64,000 nucleotides of DNA from Cupriavidus pinatubonensis (GTDB taxonomy: Bacteria > Pseudomonadota > Gammaproteobacteria > Burkholderiales > Burkholderiaceae): positions 2,976,001-3,040,000 of the forward strand of contig NZ_CP080767.1 in NCBI RefSeq assembly GCF_019602855.1. Reading direction: 5' to 3'. This document shows positions 41,735 to 50,969 of the stretch, in pieces (position 1 is the stretch's first letter; each line of letters starts with the position of its first letter). The notes under the pieces are model-generated. The model was not told the DNA's origin and searched no databases. It was given only the letters and a program-made list of their open reading frames with translations. The position numbers were made by a program, and so were the translations under genes.

Positions 41735-42142
41735 TCAGCCCAACCCTTGCGGCGCGCGATCGATAAAGCCGGTCATGCTCTGCAGCCGGCCGTCGGCGCC
41801 GACCGTGGCGAAATCCGTGCCGACCACCAGTGCGGCGTCGCCGTCCGGGCCCAGCTCCCAGGTAAAGCGCAGATGCGGGCCGTGCGCGTCCACGGGCGTG
41901 ACGCGTCGGAAGCGGAACCCCGGAAAGCGCGACTGCACGCCGGCGATCATGGCGTCGATGCCGGCATGGCCGTCGCCGCGCATGAGCGGGTCGACATAGG
42001 TTGCCGATTCGGTCCAGGCCAGCGCGATCAGCTCGCGCCGGCGCGCGGCATCGGTCTCGTTCCAGGCGGCCAGGTAGCGGTCGGCCAGCGTGCTCGGGTC
42101 GTTGGCACGGGCGACGTGGGCGGCGGGGGTCGTTGCGGACAT
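41735..42142 (-). CDS. SnoaL-like/NTF2-fold protein
   Basis: A 135-residue protein of the SnoaL-like polyketide-cyclase/NTF2 superfamily (LADRYLAAWNETDAARRRELIALAWTESATYVDP, then GIDAMIAGVQSRFPGF, a common pattern). These small cone-shaped folds include isomerases, hydrolases and ligand-binding proteins. No catalytic set can be read with confidence. It is a single gene, 118 bases upstream of the cytochrome gene in the same direction. Confidence 0.82.
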   Translation of the reverse strand: MSATTPAAHVARANDPSTLADRYLAAWNETDAARRRELIALAWTESATYVDPLMRGDGHAGIDAMIAGVQSRFPGFRFRRVTPVDAHGPHLRFTWELGPDGDAALVVGTDFATVGADGRLQSMTGFIDRAPQGLG

Positions 42143-42448
42143 TGCATACTCCTAAAGTGGGGCAGGTTAAGACCGGGACGGAAACGATGGCGGGCTGCCA
42201 TGGATGCATAATGGCCGCGCCCCGGCGGCGGTGCGATTACCCGTGAGGTCATCGCCGCGACGACCTTGGGGCCCATGCCAGACTTCGCGCCATACCAAAA
42301 AAAACCTGCCAGCACCAGTGGCAACAGGCACGGTACCTGCCTGCTGTCCCGGCGCTGCCGCCCGACCCTGAACCGATACAGTGGCGCTACGCTGGGCCAC
42401 GGTCCGCCCTCACGACGTTGAACCTCCGCACTGCCTGCTGAACCGTCC

Positions 42449-45400
42449 ATGACGCCCCATCCGGTCGATACGGCCGCTCCCTCCATTGGCGCCCCGCTGC
42501 GCCGCTGGCTGCCCATGCTGATCTGCGGCATCGGCTACTTCGCGCTGGCCGCGCTCGGTATCTGGCTGGCGCGCCTGCCCGGCAGCGTGGCCACGCTGTG
42601 GTTGCCCAACGCGTTCTGCCTGGGCCTGGTGCTGTACCGGCCGCGCGCGGAAGCGCCGTGGCTGCTGGCCAGCATGGTCGGCGGCAACCTGGCGGCCAAC
42701 GGCCTGTTCGTCGACGGGCCGGGCACCGCCGTGCTACTGGCCGGCGCGAACCTGTTCGAAGTCGCCTGTTCCGCGCGGCTGCTGCGCTTTGTCGCCGCCC
42801 ATGCCGGCGCGGAGCGGCTGGCTCCGCTCGGCAATTTCGCGCTCACGCTTGGCGTAGCCGGCGTGCTTGGGCCCGCGCTGGGCGCCACGGCCGGCGCGGC
42901 GGGGCTGACGTGGCTGGGCGACACGCGCTTTGCCAGTATCTGGTGGGCCTGGTGGCAGGCGGGCGCGCTGGGCATGGTGGTGGTGCTGCCGCTGGCGCTG
43001 ACCATCACCAGCGCGCGCGTGCGCGCGACGTTTTCGCGCTCCATGCTGATGCCCCAGGCGGGCCTGCTGGCGCTGTGCCTGGCCATTGGCGTATTTGCGC
43101 TGTGGCAGGGCCATGACCCGTTCGTCGCCATGTCACTGCCGCTGGTGCTGGCAGCCATGTTCGCCAACCCGTTCGGCACCGCCCTGCTGACGTTGATGGC
43201 CACACTGACCATGGAGCTGGCCGCGGTGGCGGCGCACCTGCAGCAGTCGGTACCGCTGTCGGCGGCGCTGATCATGGTGTTCCCGGTCTGCATTGCCTAC
43301 CTGGCCGAGCAGAACCGCGCCGGCCGCGCCAATCTGCACAGCAGCGACCAGCGCTTCCGCCTGGCCATGGAGCATTCCGCCATCGGCATGGCGCTGACGG
43401 GTCTGGACGGCCGCTGGCAGACCGTGAACCGCTCGCTGTCCGAACTGCTCGGCTACAGCGCGGCCGAACTGCGCCAGCAGCGCTTCCAGGACATCACGCA
43501 TCCCGACGATCTCGATGCCGACCTGGGCCAGATGCAGCGGCTGCTGGCTGGCGAGATCGAGTCGTACCGCCTGGAAAAGCGCTTCCTGCACCAGGACGGC
43601 GAGTACCGCTGGGCACTACTGGCCGTGTCGCTGGTGCGCGACCAGCAAAGCGGGCACCCGCTGCATTTCATCGCGCAGATCGAGGACATCCACACGCGCA
43701 AGCTCGCGCAGCAGCAATTCGAGCAGCTCTCGCGCCGCACGCAGCTCGCGGTGGAGGCCGGCGGCGTCGGCATCTGGGAATGGGACTTCACCAGTTCCGG
43801 CATCACCTGGGATGCGCGCATGCATGCGCTGCACGGCACCGACGCCGCGAACGGCGCGCCGGTGATCGCGCAGTGGATTGCCATGCTCCACCCCGAAGAC
43901 GTGGGCCGCGTGAATGGCGAGATGCGCCGCGCGATCCGCGGCGACAAGCCATTCGACACCGAATACCGCGTGGTGCGGCCCGATGGCCAGGTCCGGCACG
44001 TGCGCGCCCTGGCCAATGTCACGCGCAGCGGCGACGGCACCGCGCTGGCGCTGGTGGGCACCAACTGGGACATCACCGAGCAACGCCGCCTGACCGAGGC
44101 GCTGTTCGAGGAGAAGGAGCGGCTGCACATCACGCTGCAGTCGATCGGCGACGCGGTGATCTGCACGGACGCCGGCATGCGCGTGACCTTCATGAACCCG
44201 ATCGCCGAACAGCTCACAGGCTGGACCATGGCGAGCGCGAGCGGGCTGCCGCTGGAACGCGTGTTCCGCATCGTCGATGAAGTCACGGGGCTGCCCATCC
44301 CGAGTCCGGTCGAAGCGTGCCTGCAGACGCTCACGCCGGCCTACCTGCAGGAAGGCGCGGTGCTGCAGAGCCTGACCGGCGAGCGCCACGACGTGCAGGA
44401 CTCCGCCGCCCCGGTGCTCACCGCCACCGGCACTGTGCTGGGTGCGGTGCTGGTGTTCCAGGACATCACCACAGCGCGCGCGATGCAGCGCGAGCTCGCC
44501 CATTCGGCCATGCACGACGCGCTCACCGGCCTGCCCAACCGCACGTGGTTCGAAAAGCGGCTGCGCGAAGCTTGCGACGCGGCGCGCACGCAGGGCCATC
44601 ACGGCGCGCTGTGCTTCATCGACCTGGACCGCTTCAAGATCGTCAACGATACGGCCGGGCACGGCGCCGGTGACATCCTGCTGCGCGAGCTGGGCTACCT
44701 GATCCGCAACCACGTGCGCCCCGACGACCTGCTCGCGCGCCTCGGCGGCGACGAATTCGGGCTGCTGCTCAAGGACTGTACCGTCGACCAGGCCGAAACC
44801 ATCGGCCACGGTGTCATCGACGCCATCCGCAGCCGGCGCTTTCCATGGGACGGCCGCGTGTACGACGTGGGCGCGAGCATCGGCATTGCCGCGATCGACC
44901 AGGACGTGCCGCCAGTCGGCGAACTGATGAGCCGCGCCGACGTGGCCTGCTATGCCGCCAAGGCTGCGGGCCGCAGCCGGGTATCGGTGTATCGCCGCGA
45001 CGAGAGCGATGCGCGCCGCCACCATCGCGAACTCGAGATTGCCGCGGGCATCCACACTGCGCTGGAAGGCAACCACTTCCGCCTGTTCGCGCAGGAAATC
45101 CGCGCCCTGCAGCACCATTGCGGCGACCCGCGCGACGAACGCCATGTCGAGATCCTCGTGCGCATGGTAGACGAACACGGCGAGATGGTCATGCCCGGCG
45201 CCTTCATCCCGGCCGCGGAGCGCTATGACCTGATGGGCCATGTGGACCGCTGGGTGATCCGGAACGTGCTGCGCGAATACGGCGAGCGGCTGTGCGCGGT
45301 GCCGGGCCTGTCGGTTTCGATCAACCTGTCGGCCAACTCGCTGGGCGAGCCCTTCCTGCTGCCCTTCCTGCATGCCGAACTCGAACACTCCGCGTTGCCC

Positions 45401-45838
45401 GCGAACCGCATCCGGCTCGAAATCACGGAAACCGCGCTGATCAACAACATGGCTGCGGCCAATCGCGTGGTCACGGAAATGCGGCGCGCGGGCTGTACCG
45501 TCGCGCTGGACGACTTCGGCTCGGGACTGTCGTCGTTTGCCTATCTCAAGCAGTTCCCGGTGGACTACCTCAAGATCGACGGCAGCTTTATCCGCAATCT
45601 TGCCGACAACATAGTCGACCGCGAGATCGTCAGTTCCATCAACGACATCGGCCACCGGCTCGGCGTCAAGACCGTGGCCGAATGGGTCGAAGACGAGCGC
45701 ACGCTGAACGCGCTGCGCGCGATCGGCGTTGATTACGCGCAGGGGTATGCCATCGGCCGCCCCGTGCCGCTCGATGCCTACCTGGCCGAGTGCGAAATGG
45801 TCAGCACCCACGGATCCTCCGTCGCGCCTGGCGTCTGA
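42449..45838 (+). CDS. MASE1-PAS-GGDEF-EAL cyclic-di-GMP protein
   Basis: A 1129-residue membrane-bound signalling protein: MASE1-type membrane domain with about eight helices (1-290), three PAS domains (~300-420, 420-545, 550-680; the first two with PAC-like ends ISRIED/ITEQRR), GGDEF domain with intact GGDEF (766-770), and EAL domain with EIL in place of EAL (~901-903). The catalytic DDFGSG, YLKID and VAEWVED elements are kept. Both diguanylate cyclase and phosphodiesterase activity are plausible; the EIL variant still keeps the metal-binding Glu. The stop is followed within ten bases by the inverted repeats of the dctA control region. Confidence 0.93.
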   Translation: MTPHPVDTAAPSIGAPLRRWLPMLICGIGYFALAALGIWLARLPGSVATLWLPNAFCLGLVLYRPRAEAPWLLASMVGGNLAANGLFVDGPGTAVLLAGANLFEVACSARLLRFVAAHAGAERLAPLGNFALTLGVAGVLGPALGATAGAAGLTWLGDTRFASIWWAWWQAGALGMVVVLPLALTITSARVRATFSRSMLMPQAGLLALCLAIGVFALWQGHDPFVAMSLPLVLAAMFANPFGTALLTLMATLTMELAAVAAHLQQSVPLSAALIMVFPVCIAYLAEQNRAGRANLHSSDQRFRLAMEHSAIGMALTGLDGRWQTVNRSLSELLGYSAAELRQQRFQDITHPDDLDADLGQMQRLLAGEIESYRLEKRFLHQDGEYRWALLAVSLVRDQQSGHPLHFIAQIEDIHTRKLAQQQFEQLSRRTQLAVEAGGVGIWEWDFTSSGITWDARMHALHGTDAANGAPVIAQWIAMLHPEDVGRVNGEMRRAIRGDKPFDTEYRVVRPDGQVRHVRALANVTRSGDGTALALVGTNWDITEQRRLTEALFEEKERLHITLQSIGDAVICTDAGMRVTFMNPIAEQLTGWTMASASGLPLERVFRIVDEVTGLPIPSPVEACLQTLTPAYLQEGAVLQSLTGERHDVQDSAAPVLTATGTVLGAVLVFQDITTARAMQRELAHSAMHDALTGLPNRTWFEKRLREACDAARTQGHHGALCFIDLDRFKIVNDTAGHGAGDILLRELGYLIRNHVRPDDLLARLGGDEFGLLLKDCTVDQAETIGHGVIDAIRSRRFPWDGRVYDVGASIGIAAIDQDVPPVGELMSRADVACYAAKAAGRSRVSVYRRDESDARRHHRELEIAAGIHTALEGNHFRLFAQEIRALQHHCGDPRDERHVEILVRMVDEHGEMVMPGAFIPAAERYDLMGHVDRWVIRNVLREYGERLCAVPGLSVSINLSANSLGEPFLLPFLHAELEHSALPANRIRLEITETALINNMAAANRVVTEMRRAGCTVALDDFGSGLSSFAYLKQFPVDYLKIDGSFIRNLADNIVDREIVSSINDIGHRLGVKTVAEWVEDERTLNALRAIGVDYAQGYAIGRPVPLDAYLAECEMVSTHGSSVAPGV

Positions 45839-45847
45839 CCCGACCGC

Positions 45848-45903
45848 CCAGTCGTTCGGAAACCCGAACGACTGGCAAGGACAATCGTCCGGACGCCCGA
45901 ACG
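45848..45903. promoter_or_regulatory. Two upstream activator sites, probably for DctD
   Basis: Site 1 is a perfect 12-bp inverted repeat, CCAGTCGTTCGG (45848-45859) and its complement (45864-45875), with a four-base spacer. Site 2 (45885-45903) matches the core of site 1 at 16 of 19 positions. The centres are about 33 bp apart, roughly three helical turns, and lie about 80-115 bp upstream of the -24 element. This is the usual placement of activator sites for a sigma54-dependent regulator. Confidence 0.72.
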
Positions 45904-45973
45904 CCGGCGTCGGAATCACATTTTTTCTCCTTTGTTTTCATAGCCTTAGCGAGCCCTTTCAGGCATGCGGTCC

Positions 45974-45989
45974 TGGCACGCCTTGTGCG
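45974..45989 (+). promoter_or_regulatory. Sigma54 (-24/-12) promoter of dctA
   Basis: TGGCACG with the -24 GG at 45975-45976 and TGC with the -12 GC at 45987-45988, separated by exactly ten bases, as the RpoN consensus requires. It precedes the dctA leader, and the downstream DctD protein is a sigma54 activator. Transcription would start near 46000, leaving a leader of about 275 bases. Confidence 0.75.
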
Positions 45990-46074
45990 ATGTAAGCGCC
46001 GCCGACAGGGCCAACAGGAAGGCCGGCGCCCGCTCAGGACGCGCCAGCCAAGCCAAAAACCAAGGAGGAGACAT

Positions 46075-46143
46075 ATGACGGAACCCGCCCATCGATGTGC
46101 CCGCGCCGCCCCGGCGCGAATGCGGCGCCTGTTGCCCCGCTAA
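46075..46143 (+). CDS. Possible 22-residue leader peptide upstream of dctA
   Basis: A 22-codon open frame begins with ATG after an excellent AAGGAGGAG site (46062-46070 region) and ends at TAA 46141-46143. It encodes MTEPAHRCARAAP followed by an Arg-rich end (ARMRRLLPR). The ribosome-binding site is far better than the one before dctA itself. It could couple translation to the hairpin downstream, or it may be the true start of a longer region. No homology is recognised. Confidence 0.4.
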   Translation: MTEPAHRCARAAPARMRRLLPR

Positions 46144-46224
46144 CGTCCCCGGCGTCCGCCGGCGCGACAGCCGCCTCACCGGCGGCATGGCGTTCCGGCC
46201 GAGCCGATCTCGCAATACAGCCGT

Positions 46225-46256
46225 CCGGCTTCTTCCCGTCTTGCGGAAGAAGCCGG
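46225..46256 (+). promoter_or_regulatory. Perfect 12-bp leader hairpin just before dctA
   Basis: CCGGCTTCTTCC (46225-46236), an eight-base loop, and its perfect complement (46245-46256), ending 20 bases before the dctA ATG. No T-tract follows, so it is not a simple terminator. In the mRNA it may affect dctA translation or stability, perhaps together with the upstream short open frame. Confidence 0.55.
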
Positions 46257-46276
46257 GCGCACGGCCTGACCCCACG

Positions 46277-47587
46277 ATGAAACTGAACCGACTACCCACT
46301 CTGATCTTCATTGCGATGCTGCTTGGCGTGCTGGTCGGCACCGCCGCGCACAATCTGTCGCCGGACGCTGCCACCACCAAATCGATCGCGGACCATCTGT
46401 CCATCCTCACCGACGTGTTCCTGCGGATGATCAAGATGATCATCGGGCCGCTGGTGTTCGCCACGCTGGTCGCCGGCATCGCCAGCATGGGCGACGGCCG
46501 CGCCGTCGGCCGCATCGGCATGAAGGCCATGGCCTGGTTTATCGGCGCGTCGATCACGTCGCTGCTGCTGGGCCTGGTGATGGCCAACCTGCTGACGCCC
46601 GGCCAGGGCATGAACCTGCCGCTGCCGGCCGCCGACGCCGCCTCCAGCGTGAAAACCGCGTCGCTGAACCTGCGCGATTTCATCGCGCACATGTTCCCCA
46701 AGAGCATCGCGGAGGCCATGGCCACCAATGAGATCCTGCAGATCGTGGTGTTCTCGCTGTTCTTCGGCTTTGCCCTGGGCACCATCAAGGACGGCGTGGG
46801 CAAGCCCGTGCTGGACGCCATTGAAGGCCTCGGCAAGGTGATGCTGAAAGTCACCAATTACGTGATGGCGTTCGCGCCGGTGGGCGTGTTCGGCGCGATC
46901 TCGGCCGTCATCACCGCGCAGGGTCTGGGCGTGCTGGTGGTCTATGCCAAGCTGCTGGGGAGCCTGTACCTGGCGCTGGCGTTGCTGTGGGCGGCGCTGA
47001 TCGCCGGCGGCTACTACTTCCTGGGCCGCGACGTGTTCCGCCTGCTCAAGATGGTGCGCGCGCCGCTGATGATCGGCTTCGCCACCGCCAGCAGCGAATC
47101 GGCCTACCCGAAGGTCATCGACCAGCTGACCCATTTCGGCGTCAAGGAACGCATCACCAACTTCGTGCTGCCGCTAGGCTACTCGTTCAACCTGGACGGC
47201 TCGATCATGTACACCTCCTTCGCGGCGCTGTTCGTCGCCCAGGTGTACGGCATCCATCTGTCGCTGACCCAGCAGATCACCATGCTGCTGGTGCTGCTGG
47301 TCACCAGCAAGGGCATCGCCGGCGTGCCGCGCGCCTCGCTGGTGGTGGTCGCGGCCGTGCTGCCGATGTTCGGCCTGCCTGAGGCCGGCATCCTGCTGGT
47401 GCTCGGCATCGACCACGTCCTGGACATGGGTCGCACCGTGACCAATGTGCTTGGCAATGCGATTGCCACGGCTGTCGTCGCCAAAAGCGAAGGCGCCATC
47501 GGCGCGCCCGTGCCGTCCGACGAGGATGAACCCGTCGCGGACAGCGCCCCTGCCCTGGCACCCGCCCAGGTGCTGGCGGGCAAGTAA
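46277..47587 (+). CDS. dctA: C4-dicarboxylate:cation symporter DctA
   Basis: A 436-residue dicarboxylate/amino acid:cation symporter with about eight helices and two re-entrant hairpins. Conserved parts include RMIKMIIGPLVFATLVAGIA near 50, the TASSESAYPKV loop near 275 (TM7-HP1 Ser-rich motif), GYSFNLDGSIMY (HP/TM7 NxDG cation site) and ASLVVVAAVLPMFGLP with the HP2 region. It imports succinate, fumarate and malate with protons or sodium. ATG 46277 fits the family length; a continuous open frame upstream to 46097 is not conserved. The dctB-dctD genes downstream encode its two-component regulators and a sigma54 promoter lies upstream. An intrinsic terminator follows the stop. Confidence 0.92.
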   Translation: MKLNRLPTLIFIAMLLGVLVGTAAHNLSPDAATTKSIADHLSILTDVFLRMIKMIIGPLVFATLVAGIASMGDGRAVGRIGMKAMAWFIGASITSLLLGLVMANLLTPGQGMNLPLPAADAASSVKTASLNLRDFIAHMFPKSIAEAMATNEILQIVVFSLFFGFALGTIKDGVGKPVLDAIEGLGKVMLKVTNYVMAFAPVGVFGAISAVITAQGLGVLVVYAKLLGSLYLALALLWAALIAGGYYFLGRDVFRLLKMVRAPLMIGFATASSESAYPKVIDQLTHFGVKERITNFVLPLGYSFNLDGSIMYTSFAALFVAQVYGIHLSLTQQITMLLVLLVTSKGIAGVPRASLVVVAAVLPMFGLPEAGILLVLGIDHVLDMGRTVTNVLGNAIATAVVAKSEGAIGAPVPSDEDEPVADSAPALAPAQVLAGK

Positions 47588-47618
47588 GCCGCCCTGTTCC
47601 GACAGGGCACGCGCCGGA

Positions 47619-47651
47619 GCCCGGCTGCCGATCAGGCAGCCGGGCTTTTTT
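47619..47651 (+). terminator. Intrinsic terminator of dctA
   Basis: An 11-bp GC-rich stem (GCCCGGCTGCC at 47619-47629 with its complement at 47635-47645, five-base loop) followed by six T (47646-47651). A smaller hairpin lies at 47590-47608. It separates the dctA transcript from dctBD. Confidence 0.85.
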
Positions 47652-47743
47652 GTTTTGACGTCGCGCGGGTGTGGTAAAAGTAGGCGCCCGCTGGCCTCCC
47701 GCGGGCCGCACATCGTCAGCCTCACTGCCTTAGCCAGCACTTC

Positions 47744-49660
47744 ATGACCGGCCAGCCTGACCCCTTTCGTGACCCTGCCGGCGACTCTGCCAGCCATCCC
47801 GGCCATCCCGTTCCCCGCCCCGCCGCCCTGCGCGGCGCCGCGCCGTTGCTCGCGCTGCTGGCGCTGGCGGCACTGGTCAGCCTGGCGGGATGGCTCGGCT
47901 ACCGCTACAGCTTCGACACGGCGCTGGCGCGCCAGGCCGAGCGCGGGCAGGTGCAGCTGCGCCTGTACGCGCAGGCCCTCGAAAGCGAACTGGCGCACTA
48001 CGACTACGTTCCCGGATTACTGACGCTGGACGATCGCATCGGCACGCTGCTGCGCCAGCCCGGCAATGCCGACGCCGTCGCGCGCGCCAATGATTACCTG
48101 TCGGCGCTCAACACGCGCGCCGGCACGCGCGTGGTCTATGTGCTCGACGCCCGCGGCAAGGTGCTGGCCACCAGCAACTGGCAGCGTCCGGACAGCTACC
48201 TCGGCGAGGACCTGAGCTTCCGCCCGTACTTCCGCGCCGCCATGGAAGGCCAGCTCGGCCGCTTCTACGGCGTGGGCACCACGCGCAGCGAGTCGGGCTA
48301 TTACCTGTCCGCTCCGCTCGGCGAGCGTGACAACCCCGACGGCGTGGCGGTGGTCAAGATCGGGCTGGAGCCGCTGGAGAACCGCTGGCAAGGCGCCGAC
48401 AGCCAGATGCTGCTGGCCGACGAGAACGGCGTGGTGATTCTGGCTTCGGACCCATCGTGGAAGCTCGCGGCATTGCGCCCGCTGTCGCCCGAGGCACGCG
48501 CTCGGTTCGCTCGCGACCTGCAATACAACCGCGCGCCATTGCCCCAGCTGCCGCTGCAGGACTTCCGCGTGCTCGGCAACGGCAGCGACCGCCTGGTGCG
48601 GCTGCGCCAGGGTCCGGCGATGCTCGCGCAGCAGTCCGCGCTGCCCGGAACCGACTGGCACCTCACGCTGCTGTCCAACACGTCGGGCGCGCGCGTGGTA
48701 GCGCTGAACAGCGCCGCGCTGGCCGGCGTGCTGACGGCCTTCGTGCTGCTGCTGGGCGCCGCGTGGAATGTGCGCCGGCGCATCATTGGCGAACGGCTTG
48801 CCGCACGCGCGGCGCTCGAAGCCGCCAACAGCGAACTCGAACGCAAGGTGGCTGAGCGCACCGGCGACCTGTCGGCCACCAACCAGCGCCTGCAGGCCGA
48901 GATAGCCGAGCGCATCCGCACCGAAGCCGTGCTGCGCCAGGCTCAGGACGGCCTGCTGCAAGCGGGCAAGCTCGCAGCGGTCGGGCAGATGTCGACCGGC
49001 ATCGCTCACGAGCTCAATCAGCCGCTGGCGGCGCTGCGCACGATCTCGGGCAATACCGGCAAGTTCCTGGAACGCGGCGACTACGAGACGGTCCGCGCCA
49101 ACCTCGGCACGATCATCGGCCTGGTCGAGCGCATGGGCCGCATCACCGGCGCGCTCAAGTCCTTTGCGCGCAAGCCCGGCAACGGCCTGCGCCAGGCGGA
49201 CATCGCCCAGGCCGTGGATAACGCACTGTTCCTGCTCAACACGCGTATCGAAGACGTGCAGCCGCAGCTGCAGCGCGAGATCGAACCCGGGCTGGTGGTG
49301 GCATGCGACGCGAACCGGCTGGAACAGGTGCTGGTCAACCTGGTCGGCAATGCGCTCGATGCCGTCGCGGGGCGCGCGCAGCCAATGGTGTCGCTGCACG
49401 CCCATGTCAGCGGCAGCATGGCGCACCTGACCGTGCGCGACAACGGCGCAGGCCTGTCCGAGGACGCGTTCTCCCAGCTGTTCGAGCCGTTCTTCACGAC
49501 CAAGCCGGCCGGCGAAGGCCTTGGCCTGGGTCTGACCCTGTCGGCAGGCATCCTCAACGAGAACGGTGGCAGCCTGTCCGCGTCCAATCACCCCGACGGC
49601 GGCGCGTGCTTCACGCTGGTCCTGCCCTTGGTCCGCCAGGAAATCCCACATGCCGGCTGA
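47744..49660 (+). CDS. dctB: C4-dicarboxylate sensor histidine kinase DctB
   Basis: A 638-residue sensor kinase. A membrane helix (~30-50), a periplasmic double-Cache domain (~55-310) with the DctB-like RPYFRAAMEGQLGRFYGVGTT and GYYLSAP segments, and a second helix (~325-345) precede a coiled coil and the kinase. The kinase has H-box His422 (GIAHELNQPLAAL), the N box NLVGNALDAV, and G boxes DNGAGLS and GEGLGLGL. It senses dicarboxylates outside the inner membrane and phosphorylates DctD. The stop overlaps the dctD start by 11 bases. Confidence 0.93.
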   Translation: MTGQPDPFRDPAGDSASHPGHPVPRPAALRGAAPLLALLALAALVSLAGWLGYRYSFDTALARQAERGQVQLRLYAQALESELAHYDYVPGLLTLDDRIGTLLRQPGNADAVARANDYLSALNTRAGTRVVYVLDARGKVLATSNWQRPDSYLGEDLSFRPYFRAAMEGQLGRFYGVGTTRSESGYYLSAPLGERDNPDGVAVVKIGLEPLENRWQGADSQMLLADENGVVILASDPSWKLAALRPLSPEARARFARDLQYNRAPLPQLPLQDFRVLGNGSDRLVRLRQGPAMLAQQSALPGTDWHLTLLSNTSGARVVALNSAALAGVLTAFVLLLGAAWNVRRRIIGERLAARAALEAANSELERKVAERTGDLSATNQRLQAEIAERIRTEAVLRQAQDGLLQAGKLAAVGQMSTGIAHELNQPLAALRTISGNTGKFLERGDYETVRANLGTIIGLVERMGRITGALKSFARKPGNGLRQADIAQAVDNALFLLNTRIEDVQPQLQREIEPGLVVACDANRLEQVLVNLVGNALDAVAGRAQPMVSLHAHVSGSMAHLTVRDNGAGLSEDAFSQLFEPFFTTKPAGEGLGLGLTLSAGILNENGGSLSASNHPDGGACFTLVLPLVRQEIPHAG

Positions 49661-50969
49661 ACTGACTGTACTGATCGTCGAAGACGACGCCGACGTGCGT
49701 CTGGGCTGCGAGCAGGCACTGCGGCTCGAAGGCATCGCCACGCAAGGCGTGGCAAGTGCCGAGGCGGCCCTGCGCGAGATCACGCCGGGCTGGCCCGGCA
49801 TCGTAGTCAGCGACATCCGCCTGCCGGGCATCGATGGCATGGCCTTGCAGGCGGAACTGCGCGGGCGGGATCCGTCGCTCCCGGTGATCATGATCACCGG
49901 CCACGGCGATGTGAGCCTGGCCGTGCAGGCCATGAAGCAAGGCGCCTACGATTTCCTCGAAAAGCCGTTCTCGCCCGAGCAGCTCGTCGACACCACGCGC
50001 CGCGCGCTCGAGCAGCGCCGTCTGACGCTTGAAGTCGAGGAACTGCGCGAGCGCCTGGCCGGCCGCGACAAGCTCGCGGCGCAGCTGATCGGCCGCTCGC
50101 CGGCGATCGAACGCCTGCGCCGGCTGATTGCCGATCTGGCCGACACGGCCGCCAACGTGCTGATCCATGGCGAGACCGGTACCGGCAAGGAACTGGTCGC
50201 ACGCTGCCTGCACGATGCCAGCCGGCGCCATGCGCGCAATTTCGTCGCCATCAACTGCGGCGGCCTCCCCGAACAGCTGTTCGAGAGCGAGATCTTCGGC
50301 CATGAGGCGGGCTCATTCACCGGCGCCGCGCGCCGCCGCATCGGCAAGGTCGAGCACGCCGAAGGCGGCACGCTGTTCCTCGACGAAATCGAGAGCATGC
50401 CGATGCCGCTGCAGATCAAGCTGCTGCGGGTCCTGCAGGAACGCGTGGTGGAACGCCTGGGGTCGAACGAACCCGTGCCCGTGGACACGCGGGTGGTCGC
50501 GGCCACCAAGGCCGACCTCCGCGCGTTGTCCGACGCAGGGCAGTTCCGCTCGGACCTTTATTACCGCCTCAACGTCATCACGCTGGAACTGCCGGCGCTG
50601 CGCGACCGGCGCGAAGACGTGCCGCTGCTGTTCGAGCATTTCGTGGCGCAGGCCGCGCTGCGCTTCGGGCGCGACGCCGTGCCGGCCACGCCAGCCGAAC
50701 TGGCCACGCTGGTCGCCTACCCCTGGCCCGGCAACGTGCGGGAACTGCGCAACCTGGCCGAACGCCACGTGCTCGGTCTCGGCTGCGATCCGGGCCACGG
50801 CACCTCAGCGCCGGAAGCGCTGCCGCTCGCGCAGGCAGTCGAGCAGTTCGAGCGCGCGCTGATCGCCGACGCGCTGCGCCGGCACGACGGCAACCTCAGC
50901 CGCGCCAGCGAGGCGCTGGGCGTGGCCAAGACTACGCTGTTCGACAAGACCCGCAAGTACGGCCTGTAG
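49650..50969 (+). CDS. dctD: Sigma54-dependent response regulator DctD
   Basis: A 439-residue activator. The receiver domain has Asp55 (VVSDIRLPG), the AAA+ domain Walker A GETGTGKE (174-181) and the sigma54-contact loop GSFTGA (221-226, where GAFTGA is usual), and a Fis-type helix-turn-helix is at the C terminus (NLSRASEALGVAKTTLFDK). It would bind the inverted repeats at 45848-45903 and activate the RpoN promoter of dctA. Preferred start is ATG 49650, where the receiver begins; upstream in-frame codons lie in dctB. Ala-to-Ser in the loop is a mild variation and probably tolerated. Confidence 0.93.
   Translation: MPAELTVLIVEDDADVRLGCEQALRLEGIATQGVASAEAALREITPGWPGIVVSDIRLPGIDGMALQAELRGRDPSLPVIMITGHGDVSLAVQAMKQGAYDFLEKPFSPEQLVDTTRRALEQRRLTLEVEELRERLAGRDKLAAQLIGRSPAIERLRRLIADLADTAANVLIHGETGTGKELVARCLHDASRRHARNFVAINCGGLPEQLFESEIFGHEAGSFTGAARRRIGKVEHAEGGTLFLDEIESMPMPLQIKLLRVLQERVVERLGSNEPVPVDTRVVAATKADLRALSDAGQFRSDLYYRLNVITLELPALRDRREDVPLLFEHFVAQAALRFGRDAVPATPAELATLVAYPWPGNVRELRNLAERHVLGLGCDPGHGTSAPEALPLAQAVEQFERALIADALRRHDGNLSRASEALGVAKTTLFDKTRKYGL

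Noticed and set aside
43616..45919. A 767-residue minus-strand open frame opposite the GGDEF/EAL gene
   Set aside because: No domain or start support; the plus strand has intact GGDEF and EAL motifs.
48017..49933. A 638-residue minus-strand open frame opposite dctB
   Set aside because: Antisense shadow of a clear sensor kinase gene; composition is not protein-like.
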